Positions 45,838-54,949 of a stretch of DNA of 64,000 nt are shown one piece after another (the stretch's first letter is position 1; every line of letters begins with the position of its first letter). Origin of the DNA: Mycobacterium bourgelatii (GTDB lineage Bacteria; Actinomycetota; Actinomycetes; Mycobacteriales; Mycobacteriaceae); the NCBI RefSeq assembly GCF_010723575.1, contig NZ_BLKZ01000001.1:1612001-1676000 (forward strand), given 5' to 3'. The notes below the pieces were generated by a model. That model made no database searches. It was not told the DNA's origin and worked only from the letters and a program-made list of their open reading frames with translations. The translations under genes and the position numbers were made by a program.

Positions 45838-46073
45838 GCATCACCGTTTACACCAAGCCCGCATGCGTGCAGTGCGTCGCCACCTCCAAGGCGCTGGACA
45901 AGCAAGGTCTCGCCTACGAGAAGGTCGACATCAGCCTGGATTCAGAGGCGCGTGACTACGTCATGGCGCTGGGCTACCTCCAGGCGCCCGTGGTAGTGGC
46001 GGGCGACCAGCACTGGTCGGGTTTCCGTCCCGACCGGATCAAGGCGCTCGCCAGCACGGCGTTGACGGCCTGA
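45834..46073 (+). CDS. nrdH: NrdH glutaredoxin-like redox protein
   Basis: 79 residues with AAAGGAG 10 nt before the ATG. The redox-active C11-V-Q-C14 motif follows YTKPA, and the C-terminal WSGFRPDRI is the NrdH signature. It delivers electrons from thioredoxin reductase to the class Ib ribonucleotide reductase NrdEF. First gene of nrdHIE. Confidence 0.95.
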   Translation: MSITVYTKPACVQCVATSKALDKQGLAYEKVDISLDSEARDYVMALGYLQAPVVVAGDQHWSGFRPDRIKALASTALTA

Positions 46074-46103
46074 CGCGGGCGAACGATAGGTAAGGAGGTT
46101 GCG

Positions 46104-46604
46104 GTGCACTCGCGCAACCTAGACGCGATTAGTGACTCGCTTGGTGCGGACGTGCCGCACTTGCGGTCGTCACTGGTCTATTTCTCCTCCGTGTCGGAGA
46201 ACACCCACCGCTTCGTGCAGAAGCTGGGTGTTCCCGCCACGCGGATCCCGCTGCATGGACGCATCACGGTCGACGACCCGTACGTGCTGGTGCTGCCCAC
46301 GTACGGGGGCGGTCGGGCCACTCCGAACATCAACGATGGCGGCTATGTTCCCAAGCAGGTCATCGCGTTCTTGAATGACGAGCACAACCGCTCACTGATC
46401 CGCGGCGTGATCGCCGCGGGCAACAACAACTTCGGTGCCGAATTCGCCTACGCGGGCAACGTGGTGTCCCGCAAGTGCGGCGTTCCGTACCTTTACCGCT
46501 TCGAACTAATGGGAACCCAGGACGACGTCGACGCCGTCCGTACGGGCCTGGCTCAATTTTGGAAGGAACAGACGTGCCACCAACCGTCACTGCAGAGCCT
46601 GTAA
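46104..46604 (+). CDS. nrdI: NrdI flavodoxin-like activator
   Basis: 166 residues from GTG 46104, five nt after AAGGAGG. It has the NrdI pattern LVYFSSVSENTHRFVQKL for FMN binding, PTYGGG, and GNNNFGAEFAYAG. NrdI supplies the oxidant used to assemble the manganese-tyrosyl radical cofactor of NrdF. The 3' end overlaps nrdE by 31 nt, so translation is likely coupled. Confidence 0.94.
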   Translation: MHSRNLDAISDSLGADVPHLRSSLVYFSSVSENTHRFVQKLGVPATRIPLHGRITVDDPYVLVLPTYGGGRATPNINDGGYVPKQVIAFLNDEHNRSLIRGVIAAGNNNFGAEFAYAGNVVSRKCGVPYLYRFELMGTQDDVDAVRTGLAQFWKEQTCHQPSLQSL

Positions 46605-48739
46605 CCTCCGGCACGCACGTTGAGTCCGGCGAGACGGACTATCACGCCCTCAATGCGATGCTGAATCTGTACGACGCCGACGGCAAGATTCAGTTCGACA
46701 AAGATGTGCTCGCGGCGCGGCAGTATTTCTTGGAGCACGTCAACCAGAACACGGTCTTCTTCCACAACCAGGACGAGAAGCTCGACTACCTGATCCAGAA
46801 GAACTACTACGAGCGTGAGGTGCTCGACCAGTACTCGCGCAACTTCGTCAAGGCGCTGCTGGATCGGGCGTATGCCAAGAAGTTCCGCTTCCCGACGTTC
46901 CTCGGCGCGTTCAAGTACTACACCTCCTACACGCTGAAGACGTTCGACGGAAAGCGTTATCTGGAGCGCTTCGAGGACCGTGTCGTCATGGTGGCCCTGA
47001 CGCTGGCGGCCGGCGACACCGGTCTGGCCGAGAAGCTGGTCGACGAGATCATCGACGGCCGGTTCCAGCCGGCCACCCCGACGTTCCTGAACTCGGGCAA
47101 GAAGCAGCGCGGCGAGCCGGTGTCATGCTTCCTGCTTCGCGTGGAGGACAACATGGAGTCGATCGGTCGCTCGATCAACTCCGCCCTGCAGCTGTCCAAG
47201 CGCGGTGGGGGAGTTGCATTGCTGCTCACCAACATTCGTGAGCACGGCGCGCCGATCAAGAACATCGAGAACCAGTCCTCGGGCGTCATCCCGATCATGA
47301 AGCTGCTCGAGGACTCGTTCTCCTACGCCAACCAGCTGGGTGCGCGTCAGGGCGCCGGCGCGGTGTACCTGCACGCTCACCACCCCGACATCTACCGCTT
47401 CCTGGACACCAAACGGGAGAACGCCGACGAGAAGATCCGGATCAAGACGCTGAGCCTGGGCGTCGTCATCCCCGACATCACGTTCGAGTTGGCCAAGCGC
47501 AACGACGACATGTACCTGTTCTCGCCGTACGACGTCGAGCGGGTATATGGCAAGGCGTTCGCCGACATCTCGGTGACCGAGAAGTACTACGAGATGGTCG
47601 ATGACGCGCGCATCCGCAAGACCAAGATCAAGGCGCGGGAGTTCTTCCAGACGCTGGCCGAGCTGCAATTCGAGTCGGGCTACCCCTACATCATGTTCGA
47701 GGACACGGTGAATCGGTCCAACCCGATCGAAGGCAAGATCACGCACTCGAACCTGTGCTCGGAGATCCTGCAGGTCTCCACGCCATCGGAGTTCAACGAA
47801 GACCTGTCGTACGCCAAGGTGGGCAAAGACATCTCGTGCAACCTGGGCTCGCTGAACATCGCCAAGACGATGGACTCGCCGGACTTCGCGCAGACCATCG
47901 AGGTGGCCATCCGCGCGCTGACCGCCGTCAGCGACCAGACCCACATCAAGTCGGTGCCCTCAATCGAGCAGGGCAACAACGACTCCCACGCCATCGGGCT
48001 GGGGCAGATGAACCTGCACGGCTACCTGGCTCGTGAACGCATCTTCTACGGTTCCGAGGAAGGCATCGACTTCACCAACATCTACTTCTACACGGTGCTC
48101 TACCACGCGCTGCGCGCATCGAATCGCATTGCGATCGAACGTGGTACGCACTTCAAGGGTTTCGAGCGGTCCAAGTACGCGACGGGGGAGTTCTTCGACA
48201 AGTACACCGACCAGGTCTGGGAACCGAAGACCGAGAAGGTGCGCCAGCTGTTCGCCGATGCCGGCATCCGCATCCCCACCCAGGACGACTGGAAGAGGTT
48301 GAAGGAGTCGGTGCAGACGCACGGGATCTACAACCAGAACCTGCAAGCCGTGCCGCCGACCGGGTCGATCTCCTACATCAACCACTCGACGTCGTCGATC
48401 CACCCGATCGTGTCGAAGATCGAGATCCGCAAGGAAGGCAAGATCGGCCGCGTCTACTACCCGGCGCCGTACATGACCAACGACAACCTGGAGTACTACC
48501 AGGATGCGTACGAGATCGGCTACGAGAAGATCATCGACACCTACGCCGCGGCCACCCAGCACGTGGATCAAGGGCTTTCGCTGACGCTGTTCTTCAAGGA
48601 CACCGCCACCACCCGCGATGTGAACAAGGCGCAGATCTACGCGTGGCGCAAGGGGATCAAGACGCTGTACTACATCCGGTTGCGGCAGATGGCTTTGGAA
48701 GGCACCGCGGTCGAAGGCTGCGTGTCCTGCATGCTGTGA
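46574..48739 (+). CDS. nrdE: Class Ib ribonucleoside-diphosphate reductase alpha subunit
   Basis: 721 residues from GTG 46574 (GGAAGGAAC upstream); the ORF extends upstream only through nrdI. Substrate-site cysteine in EPVSCFLL, active-site NLCSEILQ, and the C-terminal shuttle cysteines CVSCML are all present, as is the PPTGSISYINHSTSSI phosphate-binding stretch. It reduces ribonucleoside diphosphates to deoxy forms with NrdF, fed by NrdH. The N-terminal domain is the short class Ib type without the ATP-cone. Confidence 0.96.
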   Translation: MPPTVTAEPVTSGTHVESGETDYHALNAMLNLYDADGKIQFDKDVLAARQYFLEHVNQNTVFFHNQDEKLDYLIQKNYYEREVLDQYSRNFVKALLDRAYAKKFRFPTFLGAFKYYTSYTLKTFDGKRYLERFEDRVVMVALTLAAGDTGLAEKLVDEIIDGRFQPATPTFLNSGKKQRGEPVSCFLLRVEDNMESIGRSINSALQLSKRGGGVALLLTNIREHGAPIKNIENQSSGVIPIMKLLEDSFSYANQLGARQGAGAVYLHAHHPDIYRFLDTKRENADEKIRIKTLSLGVVIPDITFELAKRNDDMYLFSPYDVERVYGKAFADISVTEKYYEMVDDARIRKTKIKAREFFQTLAELQFESGYPYIMFEDTVNRSNPIEGKITHSNLCSEILQVSTPSEFNEDLSYAKVGKDISCNLGSLNIAKTMDSPDFAQTIEVAIRALTAVSDQTHIKSVPSIEQGNNDSHAIGLGQMNLHGYLARERIFYGSEEGIDFTNIYFYTVLYHALRASNRIAIERGTHFKGFERSKYATGEFFDKYTDQVWEPKTEKVRQLFADAGIRIPTQDDWKRLKESVQTHGIYNQNLQAVPPTGSISYINHSTSSIHPIVSKIEIRKEGKIGRVYYPAPYMTNDNLEYYQDAYEIGYEKIIDTYAAATQHVDQGLSLTLFFKDTATTRDVNKAQIYAWRKGIKTLYYIRLRQMALEGTAVEGCVSCML

Positions 48740-48884
48740 CGTCGAGTGCGACGGCCACCGTGACGGTGCCGTCGCGCCGACCGTGAATCCGTCGACGCGT
48801 CAACGGCGTGTCATGTCGCGCGATTCACACTCGGCAAGCCAGGCGACGGCCAGTCTGCCCAGGTCAGCGCCAGCAGCGAGTAAT

Positions 48885-49622
48885 GTGCAAGGAGTGGTCA
48901 GAGTCCCCCGGCCCCATCCGAGCGTGAAGCCTGGCGTGAAGGTCGACGCACGCAGCGAGCGGTGGCGCGAGCACCGCAAGAAGGTGCGCGGCGAAATCGT
49001 CGACGCCGCATTCCGGGCGATCGACCGCCTCGGTCCGGAGCTGAGCGTCCGGGAGATCGCCGAGGAGGCCGGCACCGCGAAGCCGAAGATCTACCGGCAT
49101 TTCCACGACAAGTCCGACCTGTTCCAGGCAATCGGCGAACGGCTGCGCGACATGTTGTGGGCGGCGATCTTCCCGTCCATCGACCTCAAGAACGACTCCG
49201 CCCGCGAAATCGTCCGGCGCAGTGTCGAGGAGTACGTCGCGCTCGTCGACAAGCACCCGAACGTGCTCAGGGTCTTTATCCAGGGCCGCACGGCCGCGAC
49301 CCCGAACGTCCTGAACGAAGGCCGCGAGATCACGCTGGCCCTGGCCGACATGTTCGACAACGAGCTGCGGGAGATGGAACTCGACCACGCGGCGTTCGAA
49401 CTCGCCGCGCACGCCGCCTTCGGCTCGGCGTCCTCGGCCACCGAGTGGTGGCTTGGCCCCGAGCCCGACGACCCCAGGCGGATGCCCACCGAGAAGTTCG
49501 TCGCGCATCTGTCCACGATCATGATGGGCGTCATCGTCGGGACCGCCGAGGCGCTCGGTATCACCATGGACCCTGACCAGCCGATTCATAGCGTCGTCCC
49601 CAGCAACCCCACGGTCAGCTGA
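48885..49622 (+). CDS. TetR-family regulator
   Basis: 245 residues from GTG 48885, close to M. tuberculosis Rv3050c (246); starts at 48783 or 48813 would add a non-conserved leader. The HTH is LSVREIAEEAGTAKPKIYRHF (split, about 60-80) and the TetR KSDLFQAIGERL follows. The C-terminal domain includes FIQGRTAATPNVLNEGREI and SSATEWWLGP. It lies between nrdE and the flavin monooxygenase; the inverted repeat at 49675-49696 before the monooxygenase may be its operator. Confidence 0.85.
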   Translation: MQGVVRVPRPHPSVKPGVKVDARSERWREHRKKVRGEIVDAAFRAIDRLGPELSVREIAEEAGTAKPKIYRHFHDKSDLFQAIGERLRDMLWAAIFPSIDLKNDSAREIVRRSVEEYVALVDKHPNVLRVFIQGRTAATPNVLNEGREITLALADMFDNELREMELDHAAFELAAHAAFGSASSATEWWLGPEPDDPRRMPTEKFVAHLSTIMMGVIVGTAEALGITMDPDQPIHSVVPSNPTVS

Positions 49623-49674
49623 GTTTCCTCGACGTTGACATCACCGCCGCGATCCATGACACTCGGCTATATAC

Positions 49675-49696
49675 GATACCGCCGGTACTGGGTATC
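49675..49696. promoter_or_regulatory. Inverted repeat before the flavin monooxygenase gene
   Basis: GATACC (49675-49680) and GGTATC (49691-49696) are perfect inverted arms; a nested TACC-GCC-GGTA lies inside. It is a candidate operator for the upstream TetR protein. Confidence 0.4.
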
Positions 49697-49773
49697 TAGG
49701 GCATCTACATAGGGGGCCGACCGGCCTGGCATGCGCCGGTCCGCACAGACCACTACAGGAAAGACCATCAACA

Positions 49774-51354
49774 ATGACCGACGTCATCACCCCGGCGGCC
49801 GAAGAGGCCGAGAAAACCGATAAGCCGCCAGTGCATACGCGCGCCCTCATCATCGGGACCGGATTCTCCGGGCTGGGGATGGGTATCGCGCTGCAGAAGC
49901 TCGGCGTGGAATTCGTGATCCTGGAAAAGGCCGATGACATCGGCGGCACTTGGCGCGACAACAGCTATCCGGGTTGCGCCTGCGACATCCCGTCGCACCT
50001 GTACTCCTTCTCCTTCGAGCCCAAGCCCGACTGGAAGAACCCGTTCTCCTTTCAGCCCGAGATCTGGGACTACCTCCAGGGGGTTACCGACAAATACGGG
50101 CTGCGGCGCTACATCGAGTTCAATTCGAAGGTCGACCGCGGCTACTGGGACGACGACGAGTACCGCTGGCATGTGTTCACCACCGACGGACGCGAGTACG
50201 TCGCCCAGTTCCTGATCTCGGGGGCCGGTGCGCTGCACATTCCGTCCTACCCCGACATCGAGGGCCGCGAGGACTTCGCCGGACCTGCCTTCCACTCCGC
50301 CGAGTGGGACCACAGCGTCGATCTCACCGGCAAGCGGGTGGCCATCATCGGCACGGGCGCCAGCGCGATCCAGATCGTGCCCGAGATCGTCGACGACGTC
50401 AGCGAACTTCAGCTCTACCAGCGGACCCCGCCGTGGGTGGTCCCACGCTCCAATCCGGAGATCCCGAAGGCGCTGCGATCGGCCATGGAGAACGTTCCGG
50501 GGCTGCGGGCGCTGGTGCGCGTCATCATCTATTGGGGACAGGAGGCGCTGGCGTACGGCATGACCAAGCGTCCCAATGCGCTGAAATTCATTGAGGCGTA
50601 CTGCAAATGGAATATTTGGCGCTCGATCCGCGACCGCGAGCTGCGTCGCAAGCTGATCCCGAACTACCGCATCGGTTGCAAACGGATCCTGAATTCCTCC
50701 ACTTACTACAAGGCGCTGGCCAAGCCCAATGCCGACGTGATCACCGAGGGGATCAGCCGGATCACCCGGGACGGGATCGTCACCAAGGACGCCGCGGGCC
50801 GCGAGGTTCATAGGGAAGTGGACGTGATCGTGTACGCCACCGGCTTCCACGTCACCGACTCCTACACCTACGTCCAAATCAAGGGCGCCGGCGGCGAGGA
50901 CCTGGTGGACCGGTGGAACCGCGAGGGCATCGGCGCCCACCGGGGGGTCACCGTGGCAAACGTGCCCAACCTGTTCTTCCTGCTCGGTCCGAACACCGGG
51001 CTGGGGCACAACTCGGTCGTGTTCATGATCGAGTCCCAGATCCGCTACGTCGCCGACGCGATCTCAAAGTGCGACAAGATGGGCGCGCAGGCGCTGGCGC
51101 CCACTCGTGCCGCCCAGGACAAGTTCAACGAGGAACTTCAGGAGCGGCTGAAGCGGTCGGTGTGGAACAGCGGTGGCTGCGCCAGCTGGTATCTCGACGA
51201 GCATGGCAAGAACACCGTGCTCTGGGGTGGCTACACCTGGGAGTACTGGCGCCAGACGCGCAAGATCAACCCCGAGGAGTACCAATTCTGGGGGATTGGC
51301 AAGGCCGGAAAAGGCTCGTCACGGCGCCGCGGAGAGATCGCGGCGGCGAGTTAA
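49774..51354 (+). CDS. Flavin-containing (Baeyer-Villiger type) monooxygenase
   Basis: 526 residues, matching Rv3049c in context. The FAD site GTGFSGLGMG is at 28-37, with the GGTWRDNSYPGCACD segment after it. The Baeyer-Villiger fingerprint appears as FAGPAFHSAEWD, followed by the NADPH site IIGTGASAIQ. YATGF and GLGHNS complete the pattern. Such enzymes oxidise ketones, thioethers or prodrugs. The upstream TetR gene and inverted repeat suggest inducible expression. A 150-nt gap precedes it. Confidence 0.9.
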   Translation: MTDVITPAAEEAEKTDKPPVHTRALIIGTGFSGLGMGIALQKLGVEFVILEKADDIGGTWRDNSYPGCACDIPSHLYSFSFEPKPDWKNPFSFQPEIWDYLQGVTDKYGLRRYIEFNSKVDRGYWDDDEYRWHVFTTDGREYVAQFLISGAGALHIPSYPDIEGREDFAGPAFHSAEWDHSVDLTGKRVAIIGTGASAIQIVPEIVDDVSELQLYQRTPPWVVPRSNPEIPKALRSAMENVPGLRALVRVIIYWGQEALAYGMTKRPNALKFIEAYCKWNIWRSIRDRELRRKLIPNYRIGCKRILNSSTYYKALAKPNADVITEGISRITRDGIVTKDAAGREVHREVDVIVYATGFHVTDSYTYVQIKGAGGEDLVDRWNREGIGAHRGVTVANVPNLFFLLGPNTGLGHNSVVFMIESQIRYVADAISKCDKMGAQALAPTRAAQDKFNEELQERLKRSVWNSGGCASWYLDEHGKNTVLWGGYTWEYWRQTRKINPEEYQFWGIGKAGKGSSRRRGEIAAAS

Positions 51355-51379
51355 CCCAACCCGTTCTGCGACACGCAAA

Positions 51380-51427
51380 CCACAACTTCTTGTGTTGCGC
51401 TGGCTTGTCGGCCCCTAGGGGTAGTGT
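51380..51427 (+). promoter_or_regulatory. Paired NrdR boxes before nrdF
   Basis: Box 1 (51380-51395) CCACAACTTCTTGTGT and box 2 (51412-51427) CCCCTAGGGGTAGTGT start exactly 32 bp apart. Box 1 fits the NrdR consensus ACACWATATATWGTGT on the reverse strand well. The pair mirrors the one before nrdHIE. Confidence 0.7.
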
Positions 51428-51488
51428 TTGGGGTGTCGCCGTCGCGACGGCGAGACAGCCCGAATTGTCCTGGTGAAGTGGGGTTTCA

Positions 51489-52463
51489 GTGTCTGGAAAT
51501 GCAAAGCTGATTGACCGTGTCTCCGCGATCAACTGGAACCGGCTGCAAGACGAAAAAGATGCCGAAGTCTGGGACCGGTTGACGGGTAACTTCTGGCTGC
51601 CCGAGAAGGTGCCGGTGTCCAACGACATCCCGTCCTGGAACACGCTGACCGCCCACGAGAAGCAGCTGACCATGCGGGTCTTCACGGGCCTGACGCTGCT
51701 GGACACCATCCAGGGCACCGTGGGCGCGGTGAGCCTGATCCCCGACGCGCTGACCCCGCACGAGGAAGCCGTCTACACCAACATCGCGTTCATGGAGTCG
51801 GTGCACGCGCGCAGCTACAGCAACATCTTCTCCACCTTGTGCTCGACCGCCGAGATCGACGACGCGTTCCGCTGGTCGGAGGAAAACCCCAACCTGCAGC
51901 GCAAGGCCGAGATCGTCCTGCAGTACTACAAGGGCGACGAGCCGCTCAAGCGCAAGGTGGCCTCCACGCTGCTGGAAAGCTTCCTGTTCTACTCCGGTTT
52001 CTACCTTCCGATGTACTGGTCGAGCCGGGCCAAGCTGACCAACACCGCCGACATGATCCGGCTGATCATCCGCGACGAGGCCGTGCACGGCTACTACATC
52101 GGTTACAAGTACCAGCGCGGTCTGGCCCTGCAGGACGAGGCCAAGCGCGCCGAGCTCAAGGACTACACCTACGAGCTGCTGTTCGAGCTGTACGACAACG
52201 AGGTCGAGTACACCCAGGACCTCTACGACGAGGTCGGGCTCACCGAGGACGTCAAGAAGTTCTTGCGCTACAACGCGAATAAAGCGCTGATGAACCTCGG
52301 GTACGAGGCCTTGTTCCCGCGCGACGAGACGGATGTGAACCCCGCGATCCTGTCGGCGCTGTCACCCAACGCCGACGAGAACCACGACTTCTTCTCGGGC
52401 TCGGGGTCCAGCTACGTCATCGGCAAGGCCGTCAACACCGAAGACGAGGACTGGGACTTCTAG
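51489..52463 (+). CDS. nrdF: Class Ib ribonucleotide reductase beta subunit
   Basis: 324 residues, GTG start. The di-metal carboxylate ligands are in FMESVHARSYSNIF (ExxH with the radical tyrosine close by) and IRDEAVHGYYIGYK (ExxH). The C-terminal EDEDWDF is the peptide that docks on NrdE. It corresponds to M. tuberculosis nrdF2 (Rv3048c). The last 64 nt, from 52400, belong to an integrated element and replace the original gene end, which now lies at 55740-55825; the encoded tail differs by one residue (GKAVNTED here, GKAVVTED in the displaced copy). No terminator follows this copy. Confidence 0.96.
   Translation: MSGNAKLIDRVSAINWNRLQDEKDAEVWDRLTGNFWLPEKVPVSNDIPSWNTLTAHEKQLTMRVFTGLTLLDTIQGTVGAVSLIPDALTPHEEAVYTNIAFMESVHARSYSNIFSTLCSTAEIDDAFRWSEENPNLQRKAEIVLQYYKGDEPLKRKVASTLLESFLFYSGFYLPMYWSSRAKLTNTADMIRLIIRDEAVHGYYIGYKYQRGLALQDEAKRAELKDYTYELLFELYDNEVEYTQDLYDEVGLTEDVKKFLRYNANKALMNLGYEALFPRDETDVNPAILSALSPNADENHDFFSGSGSSYVIGKAVNTEDEDWDF
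52378..52399 (+). other. attL core of the nrdF-integrated element
   Basis: These 22 bp inside the 3' end of nrdF are repeated exactly at 55740-55761. To the right of the repeat the two copies diverge at synonymous positions, which places the crossover in this block. Confidence 0.75.
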
Positions 52464-52551
52464 ACGTGCAGGTAAAGGGCCATCTGGGATCTGGTGATCA
52501 CATTCATTGCGTCGGTGTCATCGCACCGGCACTTGGCCGCCAGGTCGCCTC

Positions 52552-52571
52552 GTGCCCACATTCTGCCCACA
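52552..52571 (+). repeat. Arm-type site, left
   Basis: GTGCCCACATTCTGCCCACA holds two direct TGCCCACA units. The same arrangement, with one base changed, is found near the right end at 55639-55658. It suits integrase arm-type binding sites. Confidence 0.6.
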
Positions 52572-52873
52572 ATTCCATCGCACGCCGCCTGAGTACCGAG
52601 CACGCAAGCTCCGAGTGACTAACACACGCAAACATAACGTGTCGTGTAACCGGGAGTTGTCGCGCTTGTGGCTTAGGCTCTAGGCCAAGGCAAGAAAGCT
52701 GGGCGCGCCACCGCCAGTGGCACCGCCCAGCGATCTTGGGTTGAAGTCCTCGTATACGCACCAACCAGGTGCGGTCCTACGAAGAGCTTCGGCAGGGAGA
52801 AGTGGTTTCGACGTGTCCAGCGCGGGCCACTTCTCCCCCTCTTTTTTCGAATCTACAACGCCTACCTGAGTCG

Positions 52874-52892
52874 GCATTGTCAAGCATTGTCA
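52874..52892 (+). repeat. Tandem 10-bp repeat in the left arm
   Basis: GCATTGTCA occurs twice, separated by one A. It may be an additional integrase or excisionase site. Confidence 0.45.
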
Positions 52893-52984
52893 TAGGCTAG
52901 CCCACTGTTTGCCAAATATGGCCGAACCTGTCCAGGGGTGTTTCTTTTCGATTCTGAGGTTCTTTCTCTTCGTTTCTGGTCGAC

Positions 52985-53715
52985 CTACGTAGCGGGCGCG
53001 GCGGTCGTCGATGCCGTTGACGACGATATCTGCCCCCGCCGACTACTTCTGGCGTGTGCGTCGTGCAGCGCAGTCGCGACGGCCTCCAGATCATCGTCGA
53101 ACAGGTCGGCGTATACGTCCAGCGTTATCGCCGCGGATGCGTGCCCGAGCATCTTCTGAACCGCCTTCACATTTGCACCCGCTGACACTGCCAGGCTCGC
53201 GGCGGTGTGCTGAAGGTCATGCGGTGTGGCGTGGGGGATGCCCGACGCCGTCACGGCCTTAGCGAACCACCCCGAAGTCGGGTGCGGGCGGCGTAAATGG
53301 TCGCCGCCGTCGCCCGGCCACAGCAAGCCATCGCGGTCCTTGCCCTCGCACTGCCAAGTAGGGCACCAGAAACTCGGGCAGCGGTACGGTGCGCTGCTTG
53401 TGCGCCTTGGGTGTTCCAACGTGAATGTGTCGGCCGGCCTGCACCGCGTTCTGCGAGATGCTGGCGCGCTTGCGCAGCAAGTCGAGGTCATGGACTCGGA
53501 GCCCGATGGCCTCGCCCCACCGCAAGCCGGTATAGGCCAACAGCAGCACGCGGTGGTCTGGGAAATTTTTTGAGCGGCCCAAGTTTTCGGCCGGACCGCC
53601 AGTAAACCGGGCGCCGGCGGGACCACGGCCGGGCCTTGAGGGTGCCGATGCCGCGCTTATCGGTGATGCACAGGCTAACGCTGAGGCTGCGGTGCCTTCG
53701 TTTCACCGTCGCCAT
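52985..53715 (-). pseudogene. Tyrosine recombinase (phage integrase), degraded
   Basis: The catalytic domain is split in two frames. One frame (53582 down to about 53350) has the Arg-I box AYTGLRWGEAIGLR and a strand with KAHKQRTVPLP. The other frame (about 53360 down to 52985) has WQCEGKDRDGLLW and the box II region TPHDLQHTAASLAV, then KMLGHASAAITLDVYADLF with the nucleophile tyrosine. The frames join by a one-base shift near 53345-53360. The HxxR motif reads HDLQH, so the catalytic Arg-II is replaced by Gln. The arm-binding and core-binding domains expected upstream are missing; only about 45 unrelated codons precede the catalytic part. It cannot be an active integrase. Confidence 0.8.
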
Positions 53716-54298
53716 CGTCGCCTGCGCTGTGTCCTCGATTGGTTGCCACCGACAGCGTCGATCGCTTGGACAGCATCGGGCGCGAGGGCCTGAGCCTGGC
53801 CTCTGCGAGGTCGACGAGCTCGCCGATTGTCTTGTCGAGCGCGTTCGACGTCTCGCTCATGCGTCGGAGGAACTCAGTGAATCCCGCTCGGGAGGGCGGC
53901 AATTTCTTGTTGGCGAAATCTCGGAGCTTGGAGTACTCAAGGTATGCGGTGATCATCTTGTCGCGACACGGCCCGTCGACGATGGTGAGCCGTCCCACTG
54001 CGAACTTCTGGTCGAGCGCGAGTAGGGCGGTGAGGAAGTTGTTGAGACTCTGAGCGGCGGCATCGTCGGACGTTTGGCGGCCGCCGACGCCCATGTGTTC
54101 TAGCGCGTCGGATAGGGCGACCTTCATCGTGTCCGCGCCGGTGATGATGGTCGCGATTGCGTCGCGTTGCGGCGCGCGGTAGGCGTCGCGGTTGCGTCGG
54201 CGCTCCCTAACCCAGGTGAGCAACTGTGCACCCGCCACACCGATGATGCCGCCCCAAATACCTTCGGGGATCGTGCCGAGCCATTCGATTAGAGGCAT
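53675..54298 (-). CDS. Membrane-anchored protein of the nrdF element, function unknown
   Basis: 207 residues from ATG 54298; the ORF is open to 54505 but the leader overlaps the divergent gene and is low quality. An N-terminal hydrophobic segment (residues 5-29, IEWLGTIPEGIWGGIIGVAG) is followed by a basic stop-transfer stretch (RERRRNR) and then a mostly helical soluble domain rich in alternating hydrophobic residues up to about 190. The C-terminus is polar. I recognise no family. It overlaps the integrase remnant by 41 nt and is divergent from the 54393 gene, sharing one promoter region. Confidence 0.6.
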   Translation of the reverse strand: MPLIEWLGTIPEGIWGGIIGVAGAQLLTWVRERRRNRDAYRAPQRDAIATIITGADTMKVALSDALEHMGVGGRQTSDDAAAQSLNNFLTALLALDQKFAVGRLTIVDGPCRDKMITAYLEYSKLRDFANKKLPPSRAGFTEFLRRMSETSNALDKTIGELVDLAEARLRPSRPMLSKRSTLSVATNRGHSAGDDGDGETKAPQPQR

Positions 54299-54392
54299 CA
54301 GCGGGAACGCTAGCGCCGGGAGGCATTCTCTCCGAGCATCACGGTGGCGTGTCTCGGTTTGAGTGCCGCCGCCGCGTCGGTAACGTTGCTCC

Positions 54393-54938
54393 ATGTCGCA
54401 GGTAACGCAATGGCTTAACTCGTTGAGTTGGGGCAACGTGCCCGCGTGGTTTGCCGCAGTCATTTCCGTCATCTTCGGAGTGCTGTCCTGGCGATCGTCA
54501 CGCAAGTCGAAAGCCGAGCGTGAGCAAGCTGAACGGGCGACCCTCGCCGCCGAGCAGCACGCCGCGGCGGCCGAGCGTGCTACGCAGGCCGCCGAGCGGC
54601 ACGCGAGCGCCGCCGAGAGGTCGGCGGCCGCCGATGAGAAGCGGTTAGAACTTGATCAAAAGGACGCCGACGCCGCAGAGCGCTACCCGTGGTATGTCGA
54701 GAGACGAGGCAGCGGTGACTTTCTGCTGCACAGCCGCACCGACAGCCCGAAATACAACGTCGACGTGACCGGCGACCCGGCCGACGCAGGGGAAAACCAC
54801 TTCGACGTCGTGCACGGGCGCGGCCCGGTCGCCCTCGACATGTTCATCACGGGCCAATCCGAGGACACAATCGTGGTGAGTTGGCACCCGACGGCCGACC
54901 ATACCGGCGAGGCGTGGACGCAGTCGATCGACCTGTGA
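54393..54938 (+). CDS. Membrane-anchored coiled-coil protein of the nrdF element
   Basis: 181 residues. A single membrane helix lies near residues 16-33 (NVPAWFAAVISVIFGVLSW), followed by basic residues and then a long Ala/Glu-rich coiled coil (about 40-95) made of AERATLAAEQHAAAAERA-type heptads. The last 80 residues look beta-rich. No family is recognised. The layout, a membrane anchor with a coiled-coil stalk and a cytoplasmic head, recalls small prophage exclusion proteins, but that is inference. It is followed after 11 nt by another membrane protein gene on the same strand. Confidence 0.65.
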   Translation: MSQVTQWLNSLSWGNVPAWFAAVISVIFGVLSWRSSRKSKAEREQAERATLAAEQHAAAAERATQAAERHASAAERSAAADEKRLELDQKDADAAERYPWYVERRGSGDFLLHSRTDSPKYNVDVTGDPADAGENHFDVVHGRGPVALDMFITGQSEDTIVVSWHPTADHTGEAWTQSIDL

Positions 54939-54949
54939 GGAGTTGAGGC

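Larger units (their letters stand above)
52464..52984. other. Left arm of the element, no convincing gene
   Basis: About 520 nt. It contains an arm-type site (52552-52571) and a 10-bp tandem repeat (52874-52892). A possible 67-codon minus-strand ORF (52680-52883, TTG start, no visible ribosome binding site) is present but unsupported. Confidence 0.4.

Noticed and set aside
49635..49680. Sigma-A promoter before the monooxygenase (TTGACA and TATATAC)
   Set aside because: The two elements are about 27 bp apart, too far for a standard promoter.
52680..52883. Possible tmRNA or 67-codon gene in the left arm of the element
   Set aside because: The GC-rich hairpins are suggestive, but I found no tRNA-like ends or tag ORF. 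The minus-strand ORF has a TTG start, no ribosome binding site and no recognisable family.
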